A stretch of 64,000 bases of DNA from Salvia splendens (lineage: Eukaryota; Streptophyta; Magnoliopsida; Lamiales; Lamiaceae), in NCBI RefSeq assembly GCF_004379255.2, contig NC_056052.1, positions 3,472,001 to 3,536,000 of the forward strand, in the 5' to 3' direction. Shown piece after piece: positions 45,501 to 59,495 of this stretch; position 1 is the first letter of the stretch, and each line of letters opens with the position of its first letter. Below the pieces are notes generated by a model. It worked only from the letters and a program-made list of their open reading frames with translations, had not been told where the DNA came from and made no database searches. A program made the position numbers and the translations under genes.

Positions 45501-48500
45501 ACTAACTAATTAAAGAAGTAAATTAATAAATAAAATCTAATCAAATCCTAACTAACACTGACTAAGTACGCATCTCTTCTTTATCAATTGCCTCACTCTC
45601 AAAACAGCCTTGAGGGCAAGGCTGAGCTTAAAACTGAAACCAATTACATTGTTCGGTGGAGGCTCCCATTCATGCTTCTGACCAGGAGGTGAAAAGTTGA
45701 ACCAAGGAATGTGTCCATGAACAAGAAGAGGTAGATACATGATTGTGGCCAGCCCGGCAGCAGCTGCAGGAACTGTACGTCGCAGCAAAGGGAAGAAGGG
45801 CTGAAACAGTGAAATATCAGCACTCGAGAACCACAACGGTGTTGTCACCACTGTTGGTGTAGGCGGATTGGTAGGAGATGGCAGGGGCACTAAAACAGAA
45901 ATATGAATAGGTTGTTGTACTACCAAGGGTAGGGGTGTTTTATTGTCCGCTTTGGTATCGATATCAGGGTGGATTGTTGACGTGGTAATAGGCGGTATCT
46001 CCTGCAGGGCTGTTGTAGACAGGCTAGAGGACAGCAATGGTGTTGTCACGGTGGGTAGGATAGCCGCAGAATTATTGCTGGTTCTGGGTGGAATGTTTGG
46101 CTGGTTTTTTGCAACATAGACAGTAGAAAAAGGATCCTTACTACTGTACTTGGATGAATTGCCAGCGACGCAGCTTTCTGATGTGATGGTATCACCAAAA
46201 TGTTGCAAGAGCTGTTGAACAAACTTGTCGCACGATAAGGAGGGGCAGGGATGAACGAGCAATTGCTTCCAAGGCTTGGCTGGTCCGTCTATGGCGAGCA
46301 TGGCAACGTCGACACGTCTATCCGATGATGTTTTGTTGACGAGGAAATATTGGTTTGCCCTCGCGAGCCACGCGAGAGGCTCAGATCCATCAAAAGTTGG
46401 CATTGGCGACGTTGATTTGTTTCCGGCTGACACCGAATTAGATTCCCTATTTTCAGAGGACGCACCGTCCTCCGGCGTTGCTCTGAACTTGTGGTTGAGG
46501 GCCGCGAAACCCGCACGCATTTCCTCTATCATGGAGTCGAGTTTTGACCCCAATGCCGAGACCCGTTCGTTCGTCTGCTGGAGCTGGGCGTTGAGTTTTT
46601 CAGTAGCCTTCTCCAAACCGTCTAGGCGTGAATCTCCCCGAGAGTTGACCATCGTTCACCGCACCAATTGTTAGGAGTAAAGGCTCGAGACTAATGAACA
46701 AGAAGATAAACGAAAAAGGGAAGGAACTCAATATAACTAATCAAACTGGAACAAGAAATAATCCTCACGAAGGAGGCCACGGCTACGCCGTCTAAATTCT
46801 GATCTCTCCAAAAGATCGTTTTCACCACTTAAAGAGCCTCAATATATAGACTTACAAAATGAGAGAAATCTGCAACAACTTAATTCAAAATTCAAATCTG
46901 CAAACAACTAACTAATTAAAGAAGTAAATTAATAAATAAAATCTAATCAAATCCTAACTAACACTGACTAAGTACGCATCTCTTCTTTATCACACACTTA
47001 CTACTTAAGGTTTTATATCAAATAATATTATCGTTATGTTTTTTAACACCCAACTATGTTAAAACAGTACAAAATAAAGAGCCTAAAGCGGGCTACAGTG
47101 GTATTATATGTAAGAAAAGTTGAGGTTAACTTACTGTAATCTCAACAAGGACGAGCATCCCAACTTTAATGTGATGTCGGATCCAGTACCAATCATTACG
47201 CTTTATAGGAACCCACCTGAATGGTCAATTCAATGTAAAGGCTGGTGTTGAAAATTCGAACTCAGAATAGGAAAAGTCACAGATGCATGTAATGTAGTTA
47301 TGCATTTACAAGTTGAAGGAGTTCCATTTTGGCTGGGGTAAGCCAAAATAACTTCCTCACTATAGGTACCAGTTTATCCTAGAAGTAGTAGTTAACAAAT
47401 TCCACATCCGATACTACCTGGAAAAGATGATTAACCATATGGATGTGAAACCAAACCATGATGACATATTAATGTTAACTACCTAGGAATTAATGTTAAA
47501 GAATCTAAAAACCATAACGTAGGAAAGGTATCAATGACAACTCTGAAAATAAGTTGCACATACAGTACCACAGAAATATGAATTACTACCTCCGTCCCCA
47601 CTCAAGATGTCCATATTCTTGAGTGGCAAGGGATTTAAGGAGGAATTGTTAGGTAGAGTAAGTAGAGAGAAAAAAGTGGTTGAATATTTTAATGAGAAGA
47701 GAGGAGAGAGATTTATTTCCAAATATAGAAAGTGGACATCTTGAATGAGACAAACTGAAAAGGGAAGGTGGACATCTTGAATGGGATGTGGGTAGTATCT
47801 ATTAGGTGACAATAAGATCCCCCATTGCGTCTTGATGATGAATGAAACTAAAATGATTTAGTATTCAAGAATATAAACAATATACAGCTCCTATGGAAAC
47901 CCTAATACTGATAAAACTAAAATGTAGCAATGAATGTCCTATGGAGACAAAAATTGACAGAGCACTAAAGACTGGTGGCTGTATATCCACATAAATAATA
48001 ATCAAACCCTTTTTAATTGTATAAACACTCATGTTATACCACAGACTACAAAAGCGGAAGCTCTATTCTTTTAAAGGGCTGTGACCAGCATGGTGTATGG
48101 TCAAACCTTTTCAGGGTAAGACAGGTAGTATTTATGTTTATTAGGGATAAAGAAATATGTGATGTTTTGCATCAATTGGACCTAAAGGAGAGGGCAAGCT
48201 ACTCATTTCTTTAAGCACCTCAAGGTATAGGTTAAACTGAACACAAACAAACATGCATGAACTGGTCAAATATAGGAAACAAACATTATGTACAGAAGCA
48301 ATAGTCCATACCCGTCGTGAACACCTCCAATGTCAACAAATGCTCCTTGATAAAGATGTACTGCAGTTACTTTACCTGAGCATATCTTTGGAGAAGAAAT
48401 AAAATAATTACGAACAAATTCTACTTGAATGCATATTTGCTTTTCATTAATATATTTACCACAATATACGTACTCTGACTGTATACGTTAACAGCAGAAA

Positions 48501-50831
48501 GTTAATTTGATAAGTAGCCAAATATTATGAATACAATTTTCCTTTCATTAGAAAAGATATTTCCATAGCTCATATAACAGAGATGTCTGCTGCAATTTTA
48601 TAAAAAGCTTACTCAACAGGTAACACCAAGAATAAATTAAAAACCATATAATGATAAAATCTAGATTAATTTGCTATAACAAAATCCAATAAAAAGCTAC
48701 AAAAGGATACTTAGAAACTTCAGTGAAATGGTAAAAAAACACGCTTAGGAAACCAAGAAAACATGAAAATAAGAAAATGAAACAGCTGTGTTCAAACATA
48801 CTCCCTCCGTCCTTTAAAAAAAGTAACTTTTGAAATGGCACGGGTTTTATTGCATAATGGTAAAATAAGAGAGAGCTAGAAAGAAAAAAGTGATTGAAGT
48901 ATTGTTAGTGGGTAATGAGTCCCACCTCATTAGAGAGACAAAAGTTGGAAAGTGCATCATTTTAAGGGACCAAAATGGAAATAGTTGCTATTTTTAAAGG
49001 ACGGAGGGAGTAATATACAAAGCAATTCACCAAATATGAAATGAAATGACACATGAGATTTACATTTTCATTTGTTTTTAATAAGGAAAGATAAACAAAC
49101 TATTGGAAATATTCAAGAAGAGAAAACTTGAACGGAAATTGAATTATATATGTACAAATCATATAAAGGAATCAAAGAGCTGTGAATGTTTACTTACCAG
49201 TCCAGGGTAATAGAACGGAAGCTCATACTGCAGGACCAAGAATACAACAAAAAAGGAAATAATTAGTTCATTTATAATCATTCAAACTGACCCCATGACA
49301 GTGCACTATGTAAACTAATACTATGAGGATGGAAGATATCTGTAATATTATAGGGTATGAATAGAAAGACACCGCATTGAAATTACCATTTCCTCATTGT
49401 AATCCTTTCCCCTTTTCCTTCTGCCAGGATAATAATCTTGATCAACCTGAAACGTGACATACTTATTTTAGACTTTCCTCAGTAGCATTATCAGAAAAAT
49501 TTCTTTCCTACACAATGTGCACACACATACATTACATACAAATAACAAAGTAGAAACATGTGTGCCCTTTTGCTTTTTAGATCTGACCTAATCAATGCAT
49601 ATGGGTGGACCTGTCATTGAAGATCATGAGTTCAAATCCCACTAAGGTCTTCTAGGTTGAGCCAGCTGTGCAAGGCTTACCTACTGTGAGTTCCCTCTTC
49701 AGTGCAGTTTATAAACTACTTACATAGGACTAAGAGCGGGTTTTGCCTAAGCACAAGCAGCATCCACGGTCTGCTCCTCATCCCCAACAGGAAAAGTTCA
49801 AGGACAAGCATGTTCTTTTCTATTAGTGTGCACCAAGTACTAGTAATTAGCAAGATTCAATCTTTCATCAACATAATGAATTCAAATCAAGAACAATGTC
49901 TTTAGGCAACTAATGAATCAACACACGTCCCTTCATTATTGACTTTAAACATGTAGACACATTTTAGAATTGAATAATTAAAGAATCACCAACTCATTAA
50001 AGAAACTGTATACCTAATACACAAATTCAAGTTTCAGGTTTTCCACATAAGTGCAAGAAAAAGCCATAAAAGGCAACAAAGTAGATAATCAAATCCAAAA
50101 CAAACCTCATAGGATTCCTCCTCCAGCCGATCCCTGTTCGCCTCCACCCACTCATTGTACTGCTTCAGGAACACATTATACCTCTCCAAACACATATCCT
50201 CCATCTCCGACCCTTTCTCCAACCGCTCCTCCACCTTCTCCGGATCCACTCTCAAAGCCGAAAATATCTTATGAGCACCTCGAATAAATTCCAACTCCTT
50301 CCTGTCGACCTCCCACCCCCTAGGAGGCCAGTCCCTGGGAGGGACCAGTCCCAGCACCAGCGGCCCACTCCACAACGGCTCGAGCGGCTCGGGAATCTCA
50401 CCCTTAATCTCGAACTGCTTCGCGAAAAACTCATCCTCCGTGAGGCCCATTTCAGCAGCCTTCTGCTTCCTGTACTTGGGAGTGAGCATTTTGAAAGCCT
50501 CGATGGCTTCGGGGGACTGAAGAGGCACCTCCTCGCCTTCATTGAGGGATTTGCGAGCAAAATCGGCTTCGGGAGTGAGGATTTCTTCCCAGGGAGCCCA
50601 GCCCCTCTCGACCCAGTTCCTTCTCCGAGCTTCCTCTTCGGACTCCTTCTCCTTTGGGCCGAAGGAGGCGAGGAATGCGTCGTCGTCGCCAACAGGATAC
50701 TCGTCGGAGGAGTAGGAGCGGAGGAGATGGGGCTTCAATTTGATGGATTTGTGGGGTTTAAGGAAGGGTTTTGGTGGGATTGGAAGGAAGGTGGTGAAGG
50801 AAGAGAGGGTTTGGAGTTGGAAAGATTGCAT
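42511..50831 (-). CDS. HMR: HEMERA / pTAC12, plastid RNA polymerase-associated protein
   Basis: A dual-localised protein: a component of the plastid-encoded RNA polymerase complex and a nuclear phytochrome-signalling factor. Twelve exons on the minus strand: 50831-50106, 49446-49387, 49227-49198, 48385-48312, 47216-47135, 44656-44583, 44409-44343, 44233-44141, 43777-43601, 43519-43469, 43217-43066 and 42958-42511. Phases agree, giving about 677 codons. Exon 1 has a Ser/Pro/Lys-rich transit peptide and WVERGWAPWEEILTPEADF. Later exons read YELPFYYPG, GAFVDIGGVHDGWVPIKRND, VEITAKRDPYRFRFPIEMRF, FDFPPIFHRD, RRNEEMDEYDLIHWRR and KSIVGKGTVWYEMSYEDA, ending in an acidic tail. The long intron 5 holds an LTR element and a Stowaway MITE, so the primary transcript is stretched, but no exon is hit. 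Confidence 0.95.
44878..45099. mobile_element. Stowaway MITE in HMR intron
   Basis: ctccctccgtcccacaaag at the left and ctttgtgggacgaatggag at the right, with TA on both sides. Noncoding. Confidence 0.85.
45244..45586 (-). repeat. LTR (3' LTR in element orientation)
   Basis: 343 bp. Contains the 19-bp tandem duplication at about 45333-45370. Confidence 0.93.
45552..46652 (-). CDS. Gag-like protein of the young LTR element
   Basis: A 366-codon frame starting just after the candidate primer site (MVNSRGDSRLDGLEKATEK). An N-terminal coiled coil is followed by the gag core PMPTFDGSEPLAWLARANQ, VAMLAIDGPAKPWKQLL and FVQQLLQHFGD, then a Pro/Thr/Ser-rich tail that runs into the 3' LTR. No zinc knuckle or enzymatic domain. 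The open frame in a recent insertion suggests the protein is, or was very recently, made. Confidence 0.8.
   Translation of the reverse strand: MVNSRGDSRLDGLEKATEKLNAQLQQTNERVSALGSKLDSMIEEMRAGFAALNHKFRATPEDGASSENRESNSVSAGNKSTSPMPTFDGSEPLAWLARANQYFLVNKTSSDRRVDVAMLAIDGPAKPWKQLLVHPCPSLSCDKFVQQLLQHFGDTITSESCVAGNSSKYSSKDPFSTVYVAKNQPNIPPRTSNNSAAILPTVTTPLLSSSLSTTALQEIPPITTSTIHPDIDTKADNKTPLPLVVQQPIHISVLVPLPSPTNPPTPTVVTTPLWFSSADISLFQPFFPLLRRTVPAAAAGLATIMYLPLLVHGHIPWFNFSPPGQKHEWEPPPNNVIGFSFKLSLALKAVLRVRQLIKKRCVLSQC
46669..46992 (-). repeat. LTR (5' LTR in element orientation)
   Basis: 324 bp, without the 19-bp duplication; otherwise almost identical to 45244-45586. Confidence 0.93.
47585..47796. mobile_element. 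Stowaway-like MITE in HMR intron
   Basis: The left end ctacctccgtccccactcaag and the right end cttgaatgggatgtgggtag pair as imperfect inverted repeats, with actcaagatgtcc echoed inside as ggacatcttgaat. Boundaries approximate. Confidence 0.6.
48801..49010. mobile_element. Stowaway MITE in HMR intron
   Basis: ctccctccgtcctttaaa at the left and tttaaaggacggagggag at the right, with TA at 48799-48800 and 49011-49012. Noncoding, well preserved. Confidence 0.9.
49586..49690 (+). repeat. Possible SINE fragment (B-box like)
   Basis: catgagttcaaatcccac fits a pol III B box, and atgggtggacctgtc lies upstream. No clear A box, tail or target duplication, so only tentative. Confidence 0.3.
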
Positions 50832-52109
50832 TTTTGGAGAAGTGTTGTTTGGGATTGGGGTTTTGGGGGAATGGATAAAGTTAGTTTTGTTAGTTACGAA
50901 ATGGGGTTGGATTTCTGCTAATAATTACATTTAAACTTAATGTTCTGATTATTTTATTTTATTTTGTTTTATTCTGTATTTATTTTTAAACACCTTATAG
51001 TACCTATTACATAATGACAATAAATTATTTTATGTGGCTAGAAATATAAAAATAGAGAGTAGGGAGTACTAGTATTTAGTTTTAATGTTTCAAGAAAAAG
51101 TATTTTTTTAATTTTAAAATGGCTTAAATATCATTATTAATACAGTTACATGAAGTTTATTGTTTAAATTTTCGAAATATTAAAAAAATAAATATAAAAC
51201 ATTGTTAATTGAGTTACTTCTTTTGGCATGAAAATTAAGAAATACTAGTAAATATTTAGTGTATTGAGTAATTATTAAAAATAATAAACTTATAAAACAG
51301 GAATGAAACAAATATTTGAAGGTGAAACCCAATTAACCCATTCTATCATCTATTTTTATTTTTTTTATTTTTTAAATAAACTCCAATAGAGAGATCATCT
51401 ATTTTTTATTTTTTTTAAATAAACTCCTATAGAGAGAAGGAAATTACAACTGATGTCAAGAGGGCCCGAACTCGACACCTCATACAATAATGTCTAAGCT
51501 CCTTACAGCTAGGATAAAGGCTCTAGACAACTCATTCTATCATCTAGTTTCCAATACCCTTTTCGGCTTTAGAATGTGAAGTTTTTGAAAAATCGTCAAA
51601 ATGCCTCAATATAATGAACAATATTGGTCATAAAAATCATAAATTTTAGGCAAATTTCTAATCCTACGTGACTAACCATGACAAAAAATCTATATGGCTT
51701 AGCCCAAATTATTAAAATTATAAAATAACATGATTTAGACGTCCTAATCCTTAAATTCAACCTTGAATAACGTATGACTAATAGGATAAAATATACGCAG
51801 ATCTGTCAGGTTTGTAGAATAACCTAAGTTTGAAGAATGACCCATGAAATTGACACCAATCTTTTATTTGTAATTTTTAAAATTACTTTCAAAATGTGTG
51901 GGAAATATCATAATGCTGTTTTTTATCGATATTATTAAGTCAGGTTTAATTATTTCGTTCTTATTATATGAAAAATATGCTTGCATATCTGAAAGTTTTT
52001 ATAATTACATAATAAACGACAGCCTTGATTCATTGTCATGCATGAACCATCTTCACCCTTGAGTCATTCTTGAGAGTTGAGAGTTGAGACTGACTAACCA
52101 ATGCATGCT
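50832..52109. other. AT-rich intergenic stretch upstream of HMR
   Basis: Contains the HMR promoter (not resolved) and a SINE-like unit at 51421-51533. Otherwise nothing recognised. Confidence 0.6.
51421..51533 (-). mobile_element. SINE-like repeat
   Basis: Minus strand: atcctagctgtaaggagc (A-box like) and gtcgagttcgggccc (B-box like) about 35 bp apart, then a Lys-tRNA-unlike tail. Same family as 28010-28115 in the same orientation. Confidence 0.55.
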
Positions 52110-52426
52110 ATTCAGACTAGGGGTGAGCAAATAAACCAAAAACCGAATATCCGAAGCGAAATTTTGAAATTTGGTTCGATTTTTCGGTTCGGTTTTAAAT
52201 ATACAAAAATGTCTATTTTTCCACACGGTTCGGTTCGGGCGAAAAAAAAACCAAAAACCGAATTATATTTTAAATATAATATCATATATATTTATTCTAT
52301 TAATTTAATATATTATATAATATATATTCGTTTAATGTATTTTATGTAATATGCATTATATACATTTTATTAATTTTATATTATATATAAATATTTATAT
52401 TCTATTAGTAGATGTGTGATCAAATA

Positions 52427-53008
52427 CAAACTCTTTATAATATAAACTATACAAACTGATGTCAACGGTGTGTACAAATTATGTCAACGGGGGCTGATGT
52501 CAACGGAGTGTACAAATTCTGTCAACGGGGGGGTTGATGTCAACGGAGTGTACAAATTCTGTCAACGGGGGTGTACGAATTCTGATTGTTCGATGTCAAC
52601 GGAGTGTACAGATTTGTAGGAAATGTTGACATTAGAAAAATCTCTTATATTAACCGTTGATTAATTGTATTAAGTGGGTATGATTAAAGTTTGTATAGTT
52701 TGTATTATAGAGGAACTCTCTATAATACAAACTATACAAACTGATGTTAACGGAGTGTACAAATTATGTCAACATGGGCTGATGTCAACGGAGTGTACAA
52801 ATTCTGTCAACGAGGGGGGGGCTGATGTCAACGGAGTGTACAAATTCTGTCAACGGGGGTGTACAAATTCTAATTGTTCGATGTCAACGGAGCGTACAGA
52901 GTTGTAGGAAATGTTGACATTAGAAAAATCTTTTATATTAACCGTTGATTAATTGTATTAAGTGAGTAGGATTAAAGTTTGTATAATTTGTATTATAAAG
53001 GGTTTGTA
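52427..53008. repeat. Two tandem copies of a TGTCAAC-rich MITE
   Basis: Each ~285-bp unit begins tataatacaaactatacaaact-like and ends in the inverse (agtttgtatagtttgtattata). The first spans about 52427-52706 and the second 52712-53008. Inside each, a 35-40-bp minisatellite (gatgtcaacggagtgtacaa) is repeated 3-4 times. Confidence 0.75.
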
Positions 53009-53054
53009 GTTTATCACACCCCTCTATTAGTATATATAAATAAAATATATATAT

Positions 53055-53770
53055 ATATAGGGTCTTGTTAGGTTGAGATTTTTTAGCTTAATTGAGAATT
53101 GAGATGCATTTTCAGCCACTCATTTTGAAATGTCAACTGCAAGTAGATTATGTCAACTAAGGGGTATTATCGTCATTTCATTTCAATAGCCAGAATATCA
53201 AATGTCAACAACTCGTATTAAAATGTCAACAACTAAAAAAAATTTAATTTTTTTAATTTTTTTAATTTTTTTTTAAATTTTTTTTAAATTTTCGCTCGAT
53301 GTCAACTACTGAGACATTATGTCAACTACGATGTGTAGTCTGCACATCAAATGTCAATAGCTCTGCACATCAAATGTCAATAGCTTATAATTGACATTAT
53401 ATATGTGTAGTTGACATGAATTGTATATGTAGTTGACATTATATGTGTGTAGTTGACATGAATTGTATATGTAGTTGACATTACATGTGTGTAGTTGACA
53501 TGAATTGTATATGTAGTTGACAAAAAAAAATAAATAAAAAAAAAAATAAAAAATCGAAAAAAAAAATAATTTTTTTTAAAAAAATTAAAAAAATATTTAT
53601 TAAATAAAATATATGATGAAATTACAAATATGCCCTTTCACAATTAATTAATGTAAAAATATTTTCCATGTGGCAAATTCTGGACCACTCATTTAATAAA
53701 AATGAGTGGCTTATAATGCATCTCAATTCTCAATTAGGCTAAAAAATCTCAATTGATCACAACCCTATAT
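53055..53770. mobile_element. MITE with ~65-bp inverted repeats and a TTGACAT array
   Basis: The left end gggtcttgttaggttgagat...tagc and the right end gctaaaaaatctcaattgat...ccc are inverted, continuing into gagaattgagatgcat and atgcatctcaattctc. The core holds many tgtcaac/gttgaca words, including a near-perfect tandem of gtagttgacatgaattgtat (53410-53520). Confidence 0.75.
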
Positions 53771-53981
53771 ATATATTAATATATACTCCATATTTTTTTC
53801 CAATTTTTTAGTTTTTTTGAAACTTTCAGTTTTTTTGATTTTGTTCAATTTTTGAAGTTCAATTTTCGATTTTTCAATTTTTCAAATTTGGTTCGATTTG
53901 GATTTTGAACTAAATTCAATTTTTTTTATTTTAGTTCAATTAAACCGAACCGAAACCCGAATGCTCACCCCTAATTCAAAC

Positions 53982-54624
53982 TTCAATTGATTCGTGTATT
54001 GGTGGTAGAACAATACCACCAAAGTTTAGCCAATACCATAATCATATTCACAATTTCAATATTTTTTATTTATTTATAAAATAATTAATTGAAAGTTATA
54101 AATAGAAAACCAGTTATAAATAGTATAGTGCTCAAGAAATTAAAGCTGTAATATTATGAGAGTGATAAAATATACGAACTGTGGAAAAATCCTAGGGTAA
54201 CTAGTGCTTAAAGGACCACAGCTCATAGATGCACCTAAGCCCCACAAATAAAAGGCAGCATTGATACTTACTCACATCACATGAGTGGACTTAAAAAGGG
54301 ACATGACAAAAAACCCCAAACACAAATGGCCAAACCGTCCCACAATAAGTAAAAATGCCTTTTCGGACCACGCAGGGGTTAAGAACCAAGATAAAGCAGC
54401 GAACGATTTGACCCTCAACAAAGCAAAGGCCACAAAGCAAATTAGAACACAAGTAGATATTTTAGCATTCACCATTCAACACAAAAATTCTTCAAAATAC
54501 ATCCGTCTGTGTGTGCTACAACCAGCCACACATCAAACATTAGTCTCAAACAGACCACAATTTATTCTAACTCAAATTCCGCCGAAACAACATAACGTAT
54601 GTGACCTTAGATGAACGTAGCAAG
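53982..54624. other. Intergenic stretch and GAPDH 3' flank
   Basis: AT-rich, then GAPDH 3' UTR on the minus strand. No further feature recognised. Confidence 0.6.
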
Positions 54625-57206
<2,582 letters not shown>

Positions 57207-57566
57207 TTCTGTTTGTAGAGTTAGGGAGTGATAGAGCTAGAGTCGAAATAGAGAGTGGTAGAATGTGTGGTTAAATACGGAGACTGGGGTTTATGTATTT
57301 TGAGATAAGCAGGTGAGATACGATGCAACCGGTGCATGCGCCATCATGGATCTGTTCACGTTTAGAGGAGAATCTGGGCCGTGCATCAGTACACGTGGTG
57401 TTGATCTGCCCTATATTTTTGCGTGAAAAGCTGTAAACAATTAATCAGAGGCTATTTTCTAGAAAGTTCCCAGCAATCGACGGCTGAGATTGTTTTGTGT
57501 AGAAAATGGTGGGCACTCCGTCACCCACCACTGCCGTGACATGTCAGCTCCACGAGAGTTTGGCTA
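57207..57566. other. GAPC promoter/leader region
   Basis: Contains the purine-rich minus-strand leader and presumed promoter; no clear TATA box was singled out. Confidence 0.5.
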
Positions 57567-57569
57567 TTA

Positions 57570-59492
57570 GAGCATCCACAACGGCTTCGCGCGGGACCTC
57601 CGCCATTAGGCGCGGGACCTCCGCCATTAGGCGCGGGAGGGATGGATACGGACGTCCGCTGCGGACACCGGAGTTCCGCGGCATTCCGACGACGTCCGTC
57701 GGGACGTTCGCCATTGCGGATCCCGACGGACGTCCCGATTTTTCATTTAAAAAAAAACTCTATATATACGGCTCATTGAACTTCATTTCATTCGCACCAC
57801 TTATTTTAACGAGTTTCTCTCTCTCTACGTTTCTTTTATATATCCATAATGGTTAGTGGTAGTGGTGCGTGTGGTAGTCGTGGAATTTCTGATGACGTAC
57901 GTCGGCGAATTAGAGAACAATTGCGGGTCATTACGTCCAGGGAGATAAATCGCGCAATACAAGTGTCCTTGCAGCAGCAGCAGCAGCCGGCGGTACCTCG
58001 ACCCATCCATCGTCGAACTATAGTACCCCGGGACCACATCGCTGCACACTGTCGGTTGTATGAGGACTACTTCCCTCCGGAGCCGCGGTTTGGGGAGAAC
58101 ATGTTCCGGCGATGTTTTAGGATGCATCGTCCGCTATTTCTGCGTATCGTGGGCACTTTAGAGCGTCGATACAAGTATTTCAGGATGAGGGAGTATGCAG
58201 TTGGTAAACCCGGCCACACGCCCATACAGAAGTGCACAGGCAGCTGGCATACGGAGGTGCGGCTGATATGTTCGATGAGTACCTCCACATCGGCGAGACG
58301 ACTGCCCGCGATTGTCTGAAGTATTTTTGTGAGGGCGTTAGGGAGATATTCGGGGAATAGGTATCTTTGGAAGCCTACCCCCGAAGATTCTCAGGCTCTG
58401 ATGGATATGCACGGGAGTCAGCACAGGTTTCTGGGAATGTTGGGCAGCATAGATTGTATGCATTGGGAGTGGAAGAACTGCCCCGCCGCCGGGAAAGGGG
58501 TGTACACTACCGGTTTCAAAGGCAAGAATCCTACGATGATCCTTGAAGCGGTAGCTGACTACCGGCTGTGGATTTGGCATGCGTATTTTGGAGTAGCCGG
58601 GTCGAACAACTACATCAATGTCCTCCAGTCATCGCCCATTTTCAACGACCAGTGTATGGGTGTTGGTCCGGCCGTCAGTTTCGTCGCCAACGGCAACCAG
58701 CACAACATGGGTTATTATTTGGCGGATGGGATATACCCTATGTGGCCCGTCTTTGTGAAGACGATCAGATGTCCCACAGAAGAAAAGAAGGTCTATTTTG
58801 CGGGTCGTCAGGAGGCAGCGCGCAAGGATGTGGAGCGGGCATTTGGTGTGCTTCAGGCTCGATGGGCAGCAGTGAAGGGTCCATCACGGTTGTGGTATAT
58901 TGACAGCATCGCTGATATCATGTACGCATTTATTATCATGCACAACATGATTGTCGAAAATGAAGGTCCAACACTGACTGATTGGGCCAATGATGATGTT
59001 GATGCTGCCGGTCCAAGCCACGGCGTGGCCACCGCCAATGTAAGTATGGGGATACCCCATGAAGAGGCCGATCGAGTCAGTGCATTTGCCGACATGCGCC
59101 AACGACAAGCCCATAATCGACTCCAGAACGATATTATTGAAGAGATATGGACGTTGAGGGGTAGTCGTTGATATTTAGAATGTAATTTGTTTAGACTTTT
59201 TTTGTTAAAATGTACTTTTATTTACTTATTTTTATTTAATGAAATGTACTTTTTATTTTTTATTTAATTTTATAAATTGTTTAATTCCGTAAATTGTTTA
59301 ATTAGGTGAATTTGTGAATTTTTATTATTGTGGGATGTCCGTCGGAATGTCCTTGGATATATCTGTCATTGTGTAGTGGGATGTCCTTGTGACGTGACAA
59401 TGCAATGGGATGTCCTTATGACGTGGCAGGAGGTGTTTTTGGGAAGTCCGCCGGGATGTCCCACCGGAACATCCATCCTAGTGTGGATGCCC
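57570..59492 (+). mobile_element. PIF/Harbinger element F (transposase-only)
   Basis: The left end gagcatccacaacggc and the right end gtgtggatgccc are flanked by tta (57567-57569 and 59493-59495). A 21-bp unit cgcgggacctccgccattagg is tandemly repeated near the left end, and gggatgtcc words crowd the right end. The promoter TATATATACG (57761) and leader match elements C and H. One transposase gene, no ORF1. It sits about 360 bp upstream of the GAPC start. Confidence 0.93.
57849..59171 (+). pseudogene. Harbinger DDE transposase of element F, two frame changes
   Basis: From ATG 57849: Gly/Ser head, AVPRPIHRRTIVPRDHIAA, MFRRCFRMHRPLFLRIVGTL and PGHTPIQKCT. About 10 bp are missing near 58237, shifting the frame before QLAYGG-like, ADMFDEYLHIGETTARDCL. 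A second change and a stop near 58357 precede YLWKPTPEDSQALMDMHG. The DDE core is then complete: GSIDCMHWEWKNCP, GYYLADGIYPMW, KDVERAFGVLQARW, and the frame ends at 59171. Inactive as read, but a close relative of H. Confidence 0.87.
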
Positions 59493-59495
59493 TTA

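Larger units (their letters stand above)
45244..46992 (-). mobile_element. Young gag-only LTR retrotransposon in HMR intron
   Basis: LTRs 45244-45586 and 46669-46992 both start tgttaggagtaaaggctc and end cttctttatca, flanked by a perfect 5-bp duplication cacac (45239-45243 and 46993-46997). They appear identical except for a 19-bp tandem duplication (aatcctcacgaaggaggcc) in the left copy and about one substitution, so the insertion is recent. The interior is 1.1 kb with only a gag-like frame. The tract attggtgcggtgaacgatgg after the minus-strand 5' LTR is a candidate primer site. It lies in the same orientation as HMR. Confidence 0.95.
52118..53973. mobile_element. hAT-like non-autonomous element containing nested MITEs
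   Basis: Ends taggggtgagca and tgctcacccct(a) are inverted, flanked by an 8-bp duplication attcagac/attcaaac (52110-52117 and 53974-53981, one mismatch), as for hAT elements. Subterminal ggttcggttcgg repeats occur at both sides. No transposase. At least two other repeat elements sit inside. Confidence 0.8.

Noticed and set aside
50271..50921. 216-codon plus-strand open frame
   Set aside because: Opposite strand of HEMERA exon 1; no motif of its own.
52436..53520. Regular short repeats that could suggest a CRISPR array
   Set aside because: Units are tandem minisatellites without unique spacers, inside MITEs in a plant genome.
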